Source: Spiroplasma endosymbiont of Labia minor
Lineage (GTDB): Bacteria; Bacillota_I; Bacilli_A; Mycoplasmatales; Mycoplasmataceae
DNA length: 64,000 nucleotides
Direction: 5' to 3'
NCBI RefSeq assembly: GCF_964019845.1
Contig: NZ_OZ026465.1
Location: forward strand, 868,001-932,000
Within the stretch, counting starts at the first letter, position 1. Every line of letters begins with the position of its first letter. The notes below the pieces were generated by a model, which searched no databases, was not told the DNA's origin, and saw nothing but the letters and a program-made list of their open reading frames with translations. Positions 8,063 to 19,418 of the stretch are shown piece by piece. A program made the translations under genes and the position numbers.

Positions 8063-10879
8063 TTAAATTGAAATTAATTCTGGATTTTCTAAAACTTCTT
8101 TAAGTCTTGATAGAAATCTTCCCGCTTCCGCAGCATCAAGTATTCTTTGGTCTACTGTTAATGAAACGTTCATCATAGCTTTGATTGCTAATTTTTCATT
8201 ATCAACTACAACAGGCTTTTTAACTATTTTGCCTATTCCTATAACTGCAGCATTTGGGTAAAATATAGTTGGCGTTGCTTGTATTGCTCCAACATTTCCA
8301 TAATTTGCAAGCGTTATAGTTGAGCCTGATGTTTCATAATTAAATAATTCACCACGTCTTAGTCTTCCTGTTATTTCTTTTACATCAATTGCTACTTGTT
8401 TTAAATTTAATTTTTCAACAAATTTCATTACAGGAACAATTATTCCTTCAGAAGTTTCTGTAGCTAAACCTATATTGTGATAATTTTTGATAATTTGTTC
8501 ATTATTTTCTGGATCATACTGTGAATTTAATTTTGGATATTCAATCAAAGATATTGAAATTCCTTTAATTATAAAAGCTATTGTTGAATAAATAATTCCA
8601 TCTTGAGAATTTTTTTTCAAAATATGTTTCAATTTCAAAAGTGCTGTCATATCAACTTCTGTTGATATTGTTAGTGGTGGAATGTATGATTGAGATAAAA
8701 TCATCGATTTTACAGCAGGCATTCTTGTTACATTAATTTGTTCTCGTTGCTCATCTTTTGTATTGGAATGAATATCTAAATATGCTGAAGTTGGTGGTAA
8801 TGAATTATTTCTATTAATAGTATTATCATTTGCTGGATTTGAAAAATTCACAGTTTGCATATCGGCATTATTTTCTAATGGTGACAATAAATTATTTTTT
8901 CTTGCAAAATTATCAAGGTAATTATTTATAATTAATTTCATATTTTGATTATCTACGCCACCAGAAGAAAACGACTGCATCATATATTGCATCATCATAT
9001 ATTGCATCATTTTTGTAAAAAAATCATCTGGGTTCGAATTTGATAAATTTGGATTACCTAACGATGCATTTGCATAATCTAATTTATTATTTTGTTTTAG
9101 TAATTCCTTCAAATTTTCAATTTCTTTTTTTAAATATTCCACGTTATCTGAACTCATTTGAAAATCACCATTCTGATTGTTATTTGTATTTATACTATTA
9201 AAATTATTAAATGAATTATCATTATTTATAGTTTGTTTGTTTTTTTCATTTATAGGATAATCCATCAAATGTAAATTAGAATTTTGTTGATTATTCATTT
9301 CATTTGAATTAACAGATGTTGTTTGATTATTTTGTATTTGTTGCAATCATTTTGAAAACTCAACAGTTCCATTTGGGGTATCTTTATACATTAAAAAATT
9401 AACAGCACCTGTATTTGCATCTTGAAAAGGCAAAGTTTGTAAAAAATATTCTGGTATTTGTACGCCATTAATTTCAGTTTCTACTTTAGGTTTTGAAAGT
9501 ATATCGCTATTTGTAGAATCAAAATTAATTTTAGAATTATTGTTTGCAATTGCCTGATTAACAATCGCACTTGAAAAATTGGTTTCCACAGATGGTTTAC
9601 CCATAAATTCATTCATTCTATTTCTAATGGCATCTCTTTGATTTCTAGTTTTAAATAATTTTTCTCTTCTTTGTTGATCATACAAATCAGCAATTTTTTT
9701 ATCTGTATAGTTTAAATCTTCTTTTTCAGAAATTTTATTTAATAAAGTAGATGGTGCAACAGATGGCATTCTAGAAAATCCGCCAATTGAATTATTATTT
9801 GCATCAATCACCATTTCTTCTTCATCATTATTTAAATAATCTCCTCATATAGAAGAACTTCGAACAGAATCGGCATTTTGTTTATCTAAATAAGCATTAG
9901 TCATTTGTACTTCATCTTTTTGTTGCGCTGGATATGCTCTTCATTGAGAATTTTCATCATCATCAGTCACTTTTTTAGCATTATTTTGATTGTCTTTGTT
10001 TCTAACAGAAGTTGCAACAAGATCACTTTTAACTGCATTTGGATCGCCGCCTGAATTATTAAATTTTTCTAATCTATTTTGAATAATATTTCTTAAAATT
10101 AATGGCCTTCCATTTTCATCTAAATTATCCATTGCAGAAACAACTTTTTCTGAATTATCATTTTCTTTAAAATTGTTTTCTTCTAATAATTTCGCCTTTC
10201 TAGCTGCAACCATTTGTCTAAATTTTGAAGCACCTTCTAAATTTGAAGTATTTAATAAAGCTGCAGCATCATTATTATTATTTACTGCATCTTGGATAGA
10301 CATATTTGACAATTTTTCAATATCTTCTTTTGATTGTGGTTTTGGAGCATTTGGTGAATTTGAAATAGAATTTGCTATATTTGCTCTCATCTGTGCAAAT
10401 CTGTCTAATGGTTTGGAATCTTGAACACCTTCACCTAACGCACCCATAATTTTGTTATAATTAGGTTCGGTCATTATATCAGATGCTGTTTGAGAATATG
10501 GAGTTCTTGCCATCATATTTCTATCATATACTACAGCTCCCGAATAGTTATCTCGTTCATCTTCTGCTGAAGTTAGATTGGATTCATCAAAATTGTGTAC
10601 AATTTCTTCATCTTTTATATTATTATTTTTGATTTTTTTAGGTCTAAATTCTTTTTTATCATCTGTATAAATTGAAGCTAATATGGTACCGTTTTTTACT
10701 GGTGAGCCTAATTTTATTGTTCTTGAAATTATCCCATCAGCATTTGCTTTAATTACAACTTCCCCAAAATCCATTTCAACCAAAGCAAAATCATCACCAA
10801 AATGAATATTATTGCCATTAAATAATCATTTTTTTAGTCTGCCTTTTGATGATAAATTTCTTGCTCGCAAATGAACCAT
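8063..10879 (-). CDS. E2-like (lipoyl + acyltransferase fold) protein lacking catalytic residues
   Basis: This 938-residue protein has the end domains of a 2-oxoacid dehydrogenase E2. Residues 11-72 align with a lipoyl domain (GRLKKWLFNG, ALVEMDFGEVVIKANADG), but the lipoyl Lys of the DKA motif is Phe38. Residues 716-938 align with the acyltransferase core (RMPAVKSMILSQS, TITLANYG, GIGKIVKKPVVV), but the catalytic motif DHRxxDG reads DQRILDA, with Gln911 for His. Between them lie about 640 residues of Asn/Gln-rich, partly coiled sequence including MMQYMMMQYMMQ. Normal E2 proteins are 400-550 residues. No E1 or E3 gene is nearby. The start follows GGGGATTGA. It is probably a non-catalytic scaffold. 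Confidence 0.85.
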
Positions 10880-11125
10880 AATTGCTCAATCCCCTTTTGA
10901 TTATTTATACAAAAAACAATTTAATTATAACACAAGAAAAATTCTAGTTTTTTGATGTTTTTCGAAACATTGATTAATAGTGTTTTTTTTACGTTATTTT
11001 ATAAAAAAATAAGATTTAGTTTATAATCTGTATAGGTAACAAAAACACAAAGTTTATGTTAATTACAAAGAAGCTATAAATTATTTGACTAAAATTAATA
11101 AAAGAAGGGCTAGGTAATTATACTT
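10880..11125. other. Divergent promoter region
   Basis: This 246-nt gap separates the minus-strand E2-like gene from the plus-strand Fic-like gene. A -10 box TATAAT on the minus strand (10929-10924) fits the E2-like gene, and TATAAT at 11022-11027 fits the plus-strand gene. I see no good -35 box for either and no riboswitch. Confidence 0.5.
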
Positions 11126-12256
11126 ATGTACAAAGAATTAATTGCAACCAATTATAATTACAAAACGCCAATAAATTCAAGTGATGATGAAAAGATAAAA
11201 TTCACTTTTAATTTTAAGAATGCACCATCTATAACTTTTGCTTACAATTTAGATTATATTAATGCTTGTTTAAAAGATGTTGAAATAATTAATAAAGAAT
11301 ACGAAAATTCAGGAGATTGAATTGATTATTTAAATTTTGCATTTACAGAAGTAAGGTGCGCCATGCATATTGAAAATGTTGATGTTGACAGAAAACAAAT
11401 TGGTGCAATATACAATAATGCAGTACCGATTAATCAAAATGAAATTGTAATTCAAAATTTCTTAAAAATTGTAATATCCATAATTGATAATCAATTTAAT
11501 ACAGAACAATTTTCTTTAAAAGATATAGAAGATAATTGAGCTATTTTGGCTAGCAAATTACCTGACTTAAATGAAAATCATAAGCAATATAGGCAAAATA
11601 AAATTATCCTAAAAAATAATATTGCAACACTAGATCCAGAGTTAATTCCAGAAGCTTTAGAACAGCTAATTTTATTTATTAATAATAAAAATGATGGCAT
11701 TCATCCATTAGTTAAATCTTTTATGATTGAATTATTTTTATTATGAATTCATCCCTATGAAAAATACTCTGAATTTTTGGCAAGAGAAACTGCTTGAAAT
11801 TGATCTCAGAGATTTACAAACTGAAAAAGAAATGGTTTTTTTGCTTTTTATGTAGATACTTTTAAAGAATTCTACAGAAATCATTTTTCGCAAGTATTTG
11901 AAAATCAATTCGATTTATCCTATTTTATTAAACTAGGTTTTGAAAGATATACATATATTATAAAATGATCTTACATTAGATATGAAATTGCATCTTCATC
12001 TGGACCAAGATTAACGCAACAACAAATTAGAATTTTAATATTTATGAAATTGGATAAAAAATGAGAATTTATCATAGATGATTTTAGTAATTTTTTAGAT
12101 AATATAGAATTCAATATGACAATTGATAAATTAATGCAAAATATTTCTAAATTAATTGAATTGTCATACTTAATTGAAATTGAACCTGGTAAATGAAAAA
12201 TAAATCATGATGTTGAATATATTAATAAAAATATAGATAGTAAAAATAATTATTAA
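11126..12256 (+). CDS. Fic-fold protein with degenerate active site
   Basis: The 376-residue protein looks like a Fic/DOC family member with a C-terminal winged helix. The segment IHPLVKSFMIEL...LLWIHPYEKYSEFLAR matches the Fic core helix pair and the HPFxxGNGR loop, but only HPY (His209) remains and the GNGR part is KYSEF. Family members transfer AMP or another nucleotide to target proteins, so activity is doubtful here. Residues from about 290 (LTQQQIRILIFMKL) fit the winged-helix tail common after Fic. At least nine TGA codons are read as Trp. The ATG at 11126 follows an in-frame TAG. It could be a regulator or an inactive descendant. Confidence 0.6.
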
Positions 12257-12501
12257 AATCAAGAACCAATAAAAATTCCAAAACAAATTAGAAGAACCAA
12301 AGAAAAAGCAGTTGTTGAAAATATAATTAATCATCAATTTCAAAATGCAAATGTTCTTTTTTTGCTAGTACCAAAATGCTGAAAAGATTCTTGATTTTCT
12401 TTTGTTCTCTTTTTAAAATAAACTATAAATCAAGACATAAAAATAATGCCAAGTGCGCTTATAATTGAAAGCACTAAAGTTATAATTTGAACTGTTGACA
12501 T
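12253..12501 (-). CDS. Small two-helix membrane protein
   Basis: I do not recognise this 82-residue protein. Two membrane helices (about residues 5-27 and 55-79) flank a basic, Gln-containing loop with KKRTKENQES. An NWW cluster marks the second helix boundary. It has a clear AGAGGTAA site 7 nt before ATG. Five TGA codons are Trp. Its stop codon overlaps the stop of the convergent Fic-like gene, and the FNT transporter gene follows 50 nt after it in no conserved way that I know. Confidence 0.65.
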
Positions 12502-12559
12502 AATAATTTACCTCTTTAATTTCTAATCTTGTTGATTATATCAAACAAAAAAGATTTAA

Positions 12560-13831
12560 TTAAACTTGCCATGGAAATTTAGGTGGTTTAGCTACTTGTT
12601 TTTGTACATAATTTTTTTTATCTTCTAATGGATTATAAATATTTGGTCTGTAGTTAATTTCTTTGTAAGGGATTGGTTTAATATATTTTTTTAGCTTTTC
12701 ATTAATGTTATAAAGTGAAAATAATTTTGCAAGCAAAGACAGATATTTTTTAAATGAAAATCAAAAAATTAATGGTGCAAATAAACCGGCACCTAAAAAA
12801 TTTCCAACAATTGTAGGAATAATAACAAATAATGCATATAAATATAAGAATGAAAATTCTATAGTTATTTCACCTAAGAATGAATTTTTTTCTATTATTA
12901 TAGTATTTCCACTATCCATATAATTTTTTATTGCATACACATGAATTTGGGTTTCCGACATATAAATACAAATTTCAGATAATAAATAAATTATAGACAA
13001 TATTGCGTGATTTAGTAAAGCACCACAAATTAATGACATTGTAAAAAAAATTAAAGTTACCCTTATTGTCACTTTATTTTTAGACATTTTTTCAAAAACA
13101 TGAGATAGAAAAATCAAAATTCCTGTAACTATACTTATCGCTAAAATAGTTATTATGGTTATTAAAATATTTGAAAATGAAATTGCAAATGCAATTGGCG
13201 GTGCAATAGATGAGTTCATTTTATTGGCCATAAGATTATTAACATATTCTAAAATATAACTACCAATTGAAGAAAAACTTTTAAATAAAAGTTCATTAAT
13301 GATAGTTGCTATTTCTTGATTCTTAAATACACCACTAAAAAATTCAATAGCTATTATTGCTATTATGCCTAAAATATTTCCGAAAAATGATCATACAATT
13401 GATTTAATATAATCATAAAAAGATACACTTCCTTTTATCTGTACTAAAGAAGCTACAAAAAAATTTGTAAACAAAGTCATTCCAATAAAAGACACCATCA
13501 CAAATGAAATAGGCATTATCAAACTAAAAAGTAATAATTTTATTCCAAAAAGAGAATCATTATCTAAATTAGACATTATATAGATTGAAAATATAAATGT
13601 ACTTGTAATTATTAAACCACAAATAAAACCAAAAAATAATTGATACATTGAATGTTTGTGCACTCTATATACTATAGTTTTTCAAGCTCCTATAATTCCG
13701 TCTACTATATAAGCATGATTATTATTTAAAATTGAGTAATTTTCTGATTCTAAATCGATTTTGTTTCTCATTAATTTTTCATATTTATTTCTTGATATAA
13801 TTTGACGACGAGTTTTTTGTTTTGCTGACAT
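12560..13831 (-). CDS. Formate/nitrite-family (FNT) channel, divergent copy
   Basis: The 423-residue integral membrane protein fits the FNT family of pentameric channels for small monocarboxylates. It has about six membrane helices between residues 55 and 355 with FNT-like features: FFGNILGIIA for the third-helix region, a broken fourth helix around NHAILSIIY, and IIPTIVGNFLGAGLF near the last helix, equivalent to NLxPxxxGNxxGG. Long cytosolic N- and C-tails are present; the C-tail is Lys/Pro-rich. The ATG follows GAGGTGATG. It is much more divergent than the second FNT gene at 51017. The substrate could be formate, lactate or another acid. Confidence 0.7.
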
Positions 13832-13862
13832 AACATCACCTCGTACACATGTTAATATTTTA

Positions 13863-13874
13863 TCATATTTGACA
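13863..13874. promoter_or_regulatory. 12-nt element upstream of FNT gene, shared with tuf leader
   Basis: The 12-mer TGTCAAATATGA (minus strand) lies 32-43 nt upstream of the FNT start codon and overlaps a possible TATGAT -10 box. The same 12-mer occurs in the tuf leader. A chance match in AT-rich DNA is possible. Confidence 0.25.
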
Positions 13875-13881
13875 TAAAAAT

Positions 13882-13901
13882 GCTTTGGTCCAAACCAAAG
13901 C
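13882..13901 (-). terminator. Terminator of thrS
   Basis: GCTTTGG pairs with CCAAAGC around a 6-nt loop, followed on the minus strand by ATTTTTAT. It lies 41 nt after the thrS stop codon. Confidence 0.75.
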
Positions 13902-13941
13902 TATAATAAAATTATTCAAAATGTAATATTTACATAAATTT

Positions 13942-15834
13942 TTATTTATAATCTAATATTTTTCTTTTTAACTTCTCTCCAAATTCAGAAATACTCATTG
14001 TGTACTGATTATTTGATCCATATTTTCTATAAGTAATGGTTTCAGATTCCGTTTCCTTATCTCCCAAAACTAATTGATATGGTATTTTTCTAATTTGTGA
14101 TTCCCTGATTTTATAACTCAAGCGTTCTTCTTTTACATTTATTTCACATCTAATATTATATTTTTTCAAATAATTTTTAACTTTATTTGCATATTCATTG
14201 TTCATATTAAAATTAACCGGAATAATTGCTACTTGAATTGGAGATAATCAGAATGGCAATTTACCTCTAGTTTGTTCTAACAATACTGAAATAAATCTCT
14301 CATATGTTCCAATTAAACCTCTATGTATCATAATAACTTTTTTTTCTACATTATTTGAATCTATATAATTTACGTTAAATTTATTTGGTAATAAAAAATC
14401 TAATTGTATTGTAGATACAGTAATTTCATGACCAATTGCAGTTTTACATTGAATATCTAATTTTGGCCCATAAAATGCTGCTTCTCCAATCATTTTTTTA
14501 TATGGTATTTTTAAATTTATTAATGTCTGTTCTAGTTGTTGTTCTGCAGAATCTCACATTAAATCATCATTAAAATATTTTTCTTTGTTATTTTTATCTC
14601 TCAATGATAAAGAAAAATAATCTATTTCAATATTAAAAGTTTTTAAAACCTCACTGATTAATTTATAACAAATTTCAAATTCTTGACCGATTTGATCTTG
14701 CCTTGCAAAAATATGTGAATCTGTTAATTCCATAGACCTAACACGTTCTAATCCCGTCAAAGAACCTGAAGATTCATATCTGTGTTGTAAAGCATGTTCA
14801 CAATATCTAATAGGCAGTTCTCTGTAAGAATGTTTTTTATTTTTATATACTTGTATGTGATGAGGACATGACATTGGTTTTAAAACAAATTCTTCATTAT
14901 CACTCATTTTCATTGATGCAAACATATTTTCTTTGTAATGATCAAAATGACCTGAAATTTTATATAAATCTATCGTTCCAATAACTGGCGTTTCTATTGG
15001 AATAAAATCGAATTCTCATTCTTTTTGTTTTAAATATTTTTTTATTTCATTTTTAATAATTGCTCCGTTCGGTAACCAAATCGGCAATCCTTGGCCTATT
15101 AAATTTGAAAACGTAAAAATATCCATTTCTTTTCCTATTTTTCTGTGATCACTATCTTTTCTCACTTGCAACACATCAATATATTTATCAAGTTCTTGTT
15201 TAGAAGAACGAACAAATCCAGAAAGTCTTTGAATCATTTTTTGAGATGAATCGTTGTTCAAATAGGCTCCTGTAATAGAATTTAATTTAAAGTTTTTGAT
15301 ATCTTTGGACAACATAGTTGAAATATAAGTTGCTGGTATTTCTAAATCATCTATTAAATAAATTCCTTTATAATTTTGACCAGTCAAGAATTCATTTTGT
15401 TTAAATTTAGAAGTGTTTTTTTCATTATCAAATGTAATGGTAATATTTTTTTCTATCAAATTATTAATTTTTTTTGATATAAGTTCTAATTCCTGTTCCT
15501 TAATTGTTTCTTCACAATCAAAGTCTACAAAAAACATTTCATCATCTAATTCAATATTAATAAATTTGAAATCGACTCTTGTTTCTTTAATTGCCTTTGC
15601 AGCAATTAGGGCACCTGTATAATTAAGTACTTTTATTCCTGCTGGTGAATCTTTTGAAATTATGTCTAATTTACAATCAAAATTAATTTTAAAATTAACA
15701 TCAAAAATTTCATTATCAATAAAACCAGCTATTGCTGATTTTCCCAATGAAATTGAAATATCTGAAGCTATTTCTTTAATAGACATAGGAGAAATATATT
15801 CTTTTACCTGTCCGTTTGTTAATGTTATGTGCAT
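13942..15834 (-). CDS. thrS: Threonyl-tRNA synthetase, editing site degenerate
   Basis: The 630-residue class II synthetase charges tRNA-Thr. A TGS domain (1-60) is followed by an editing-domain remnant, the catalytic core and the anticodon-binding domain. Core motifs are clear: MSCPHH and TDSHIF with zinc ligands, [15 protein letters not shown] (motif 2), and [23 protein letters not shown] (motif 3 with the third zinc His). In the editing domain the usual HxxxH reads NYTGA (residues 71-75), and the CxxxH near residue 180 is gone ([12 protein letters not shown]). Proofreading of Ser-tRNA is therefore probably lost, as reported for other mycoplasmas. A T-box leader controls it. Confidence 0.97.
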
Positions 15835-15876
15835 AATTTTAAATCCTTTCTTTTATTTTAAGAATTCAAAATAAAA

Positions 15877-16103
15877 CTCCCAAAATAATATTTAGGAGCG
15901 ACAAATTATTATTGACGCGGTACCATCCTAATTAGAATAAAAAATAATTATTCCATCTTTCACTTTGTAACGTAAAGCTTACGCCATATATTGTAAATTA
16001 AAGTAGTAATAATTTTAAAATTGATTAATTTTTCACCAAGCAATTAACTCTCTAAATTTGCCTTTTAAAATATTGTGTCTTTAAATATATAGAATTAAAA
16101 TAC
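15877..16103 (-). promoter_or_regulatory. T-box riboswitch leader of thrS
   Basis: The leader holds the T-box core AGGATGGTACCGCG (minus strand, 15929-15916), close to the consensus AGGGTGGNACCGCG. Upstream is a long stem-I region with AGAGAG and GGTGAA elements and an ACT triplet that may be the Thr specifier. The terminator hairpin (15898-15877, CTCCTAAA paired with TTTGGGAG, then T-rich) alternates with an antiterminator. Uncharged tRNA-Thr should raise thrS expression. Confidence 0.88.
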
Positions 16104-16109
16104 GTGTTT

Positions 16110-16137
16110 AGTTTATCACATTTTGTATTTTTGTCAA
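16110..16137 (-). promoter_or_regulatory. Promoter of the T-box-thrS transcript
   Basis: A consensus TTGACA (16137-16132) and TAAACT (16115-16110) are spaced by 16 nt on the minus strand, placing the start near 16103, just before the T-box leader. Confidence 0.75.
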
Positions 16138-16180
16138 TAAACATCAAATTAATTTTATAATTGAATTTTATTAAAATAAA

Positions 16181-16220
16181 AAACTTTAATATAGATAAAT
16201 TATCTTTTATATTAAAGTTT
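16181..16220 (-). terminator. Terminator of pyk
   Basis: A 13-bp inverted repeat (AAACTTTAATATA and its complement) with a 14-nt loop is followed by T-rich sequence on the minus strand, 11 nt after the pyk stop. Confidence 0.85.
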
Positions 16221-16230
16221 AAAAAAATAT

Positions 16231-17667
16231 TTACTTAACTTCTATTTCGCGTATGTTTTCATTTCTTACAACAAGGATTTTTTCTCCATTTTTTGCTCCT
16301 CATTTTTTAGCTATTGAAGATAATTCTTCAATAGAATTATTTAAATCATCTAAATCTTTAGTTTTATTCATAAAAATAGAATGTCATATTCCAAAAGCAT
16401 TGTATAATGATTCATCTTCAGAAACACCAAGTATTGTAACATTTGGTCTAAATTTTGAAATGGTTTTCAATAATTCTCCCGTTCTTGATAGCACAATTGC
16501 ATATTCATATTTACCTGTTCTTGAAATTTCGGCTAATTCATTTGCAATTTCTGAACGCTGTCCAGAAGTAGTTCTTCTTGCTTGCTCTAAATTTTGTTCG
16601 TAATATAATTTACCATAAAATTCAATTTCAGCACGTTTATTAATTGTAGCCATTGTTGCTGTTGTTATAAATGGATACGATCCTGCTGCTGATTCACCAG
16701 ATAGCATAGTAGCATCTGATCCTAATTCTGTAGCATAATATACATCAGTAACTTCAGCACGTGTTGGAGCTGGATTATCTGTCATTGATTCTAACATTTG
16801 TGTTGCAACAACAACAATTTTACCTTTTTCACGACATTTTCTAATAATTACTTTTTCTCAATATGGAACTTCATAATAAGGAATTTCCAAACCAAGATCA
16901 CCACGGGCAACCATGATTCCATCCGAAGCATTAATAATTTCATCTATATTATCTATACCTAATTGAGATTCAATTTTTGAAATAATTTGAATTTTTTCAC
17001 ATTTTTGTTCTCTTAAAATATCACGAATTTGATTTACATTGTCAGCTGAATTAACAAATGAAGCAGCAATATAATCAATTCCCTGTTTACATCCATATTT
17101 AATATCGCTGATATCTTTTTCTGCTAAAAATGGCATTGAAAAATCTACACCAGGTAAGTTTATTCTTTTATTTGTTTTTACAATATGATGATTAAAAGCT
17201 TTAGCAATTACTTTTCCTGGTTCCACTGATTCAACAGTCATATTTAATTTACCATCATCAACTAAAATAACATCCCCAATTTTTAGGTCTTTTGACATAT
17301 CATAAGAAACTGTCATTTCATTAGCATCACATTCTCTTGAATCGAATTCTTGTGGCAAAGTATAAATAGTAATTACTGAACCAGCAACTATTTTTTGTTT
17401 ACCATCTTTCATTTTACCAACTCTAATTTCTGGACCTTTTGTATCCAATAAAATTGAAATCGGTTTTTTAAATTCATCTCTAATAGCTTTTGTAGCTTCA
17501 ATTCTTGCACCATGTTCTTCAAAATCACCGTGTGAAAAATTTAAACGAATTGCTGTCATTCCAGCTTCGTATAATTTTTGAATATCTTCTTTTTTATGTG
17601 TAGAAGGTCCAATAGTAGTAATAATTTTTGTACGTTTAATTTTTTTGCTTAAATCAATTAAGTTCAT
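16231..17667 (-). CDS. pyk: Pyruvate kinase
   Basis: This 478-residue glycolytic enzyme converts phosphoenolpyruvate and ADP to pyruvate and ATP. It shows RTKIITTIGPST at the N-terminus, AIRLNFSHGDFEEH, LLDTKGPEIR, the active-site KIESQLGIDNIDEI, MVARGDLGLEIP, TQMLESM and the MLSGESAAG phosphate-binding loop. The C-terminal domain is complete. TGA is read as Trp at a few positions, including VPYWEK. The ATG follows TAGGAGAAAG. The pfkA gene lies directly upstream, but a hairpin separates the two. Confidence 0.97.
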
Positions 17668-17726
17668 ATTCTTTCTCCTATATTTTATTTACATATGTAT
17701 TTTAGCATTTTGACTATGTTTTACAA

Positions 17727-17765
17727 GATAAAACACTGAAATTATTATAATTTCAGTGTTTTATC
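17727..17765 (-). terminator. Hairpin between pfkA and pyk
   Basis: A near-perfect 39-nt inverted repeat (GATAAAACACTGAAAT and complement) lies 11 nt after the pfkA stop, with T-rich sequence inside and after its right arm. It probably ends or attenuates pfkA transcription before pyk. Confidence 0.7.
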
Positions 17766-17775
17766 TAATAAATTT

Positions 17776-18762
<987 letters not shown>

Positions 18763-18812
18763 CTAAAATAGAACACAAATATTATAATACAAAATAAAAT
18801 GGTTATCTTAAA

Positions 18813-19403
18813 TTATTTGTTTATTAAAGTTGTAGTTTTATCAAAATCGTAGCATCGAAATTGAGTTCTATAGACAATAAATTTTTCTAATTTTGTATCT
18901 AATGCTAATTTAGTATTAACAGAATCAACCGATTCATATGTAAAAATAAACAATTTAGCATTTGCAAAATAATAATTATTATTATTTTTATCTGTAACTA
19001 GGCCAACAACCTCGCTATCTGGAGATGTAATATCAATTGTAGAGCCTAATTGACCACCATTTAGAAAATATTTATAAGGATTTTGCTCACTATATGTTAT
19101 ATTTAACAAATCTTGATATGTTTTTTCAGTATTATTAAATTCATTAATTATCGAATCTGTATCTACATTGTTTTTTAAAACAAAAAGTGAATAACTAAAA
19201 TTTCAAGTAAAATTATATAAAATTTGTTCTGTTAAAGTTGTAGTATATTTATTATCACTTTCAAAATCATTGTAAAAGGGATTATTGCCATTATAATAAG
19301 CAGCAACAAAATTATCAATTTCTTGTTTTGCGCAAGAAATAACAGAGGTTGAACTTGCACCTAGTAATCCAACTAACCCAAAAATACCTAAAAATTTTTT
19401 CAT
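18813..19403 (-). CDS. Putative lipoprotein of an ABC module
   Basis: The 196-residue protein has a lipoprotein signal peptide: MKKFLGIFGLVGLLGASS ending at the lipobox SVISC (Cys24). The mature part is polar and Asn/Asp/Tyr-rich, with no recognised domain. It begins 16 nt after the ABC permease stop codon with an AGAAGGGA site, so it is the last gene of an ATPase-permease-lipoprotein operon. It is probably a surface protein connected with that transporter. One in-frame TGA lies near residue 67. Confidence 0.8.
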
Positions 19404-19418
19404 TTGAATATTCCCTTC

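Noticed and set aside
8063-10879. Ordinary pyruvate dehydrogenase E2
   Set aside because: The lipoyl lysine and catalytic histidine are both replaced, the protein is nearly twice normal length and no E1 or E3 gene is nearby.
11126-12501. Fic toxin with antitoxin formed by the small membrane gene
   Set aside because: The two genes are convergent with overlapping stops, and the partner has two membrane helices; this is not a known Fic antitoxin arrangement.
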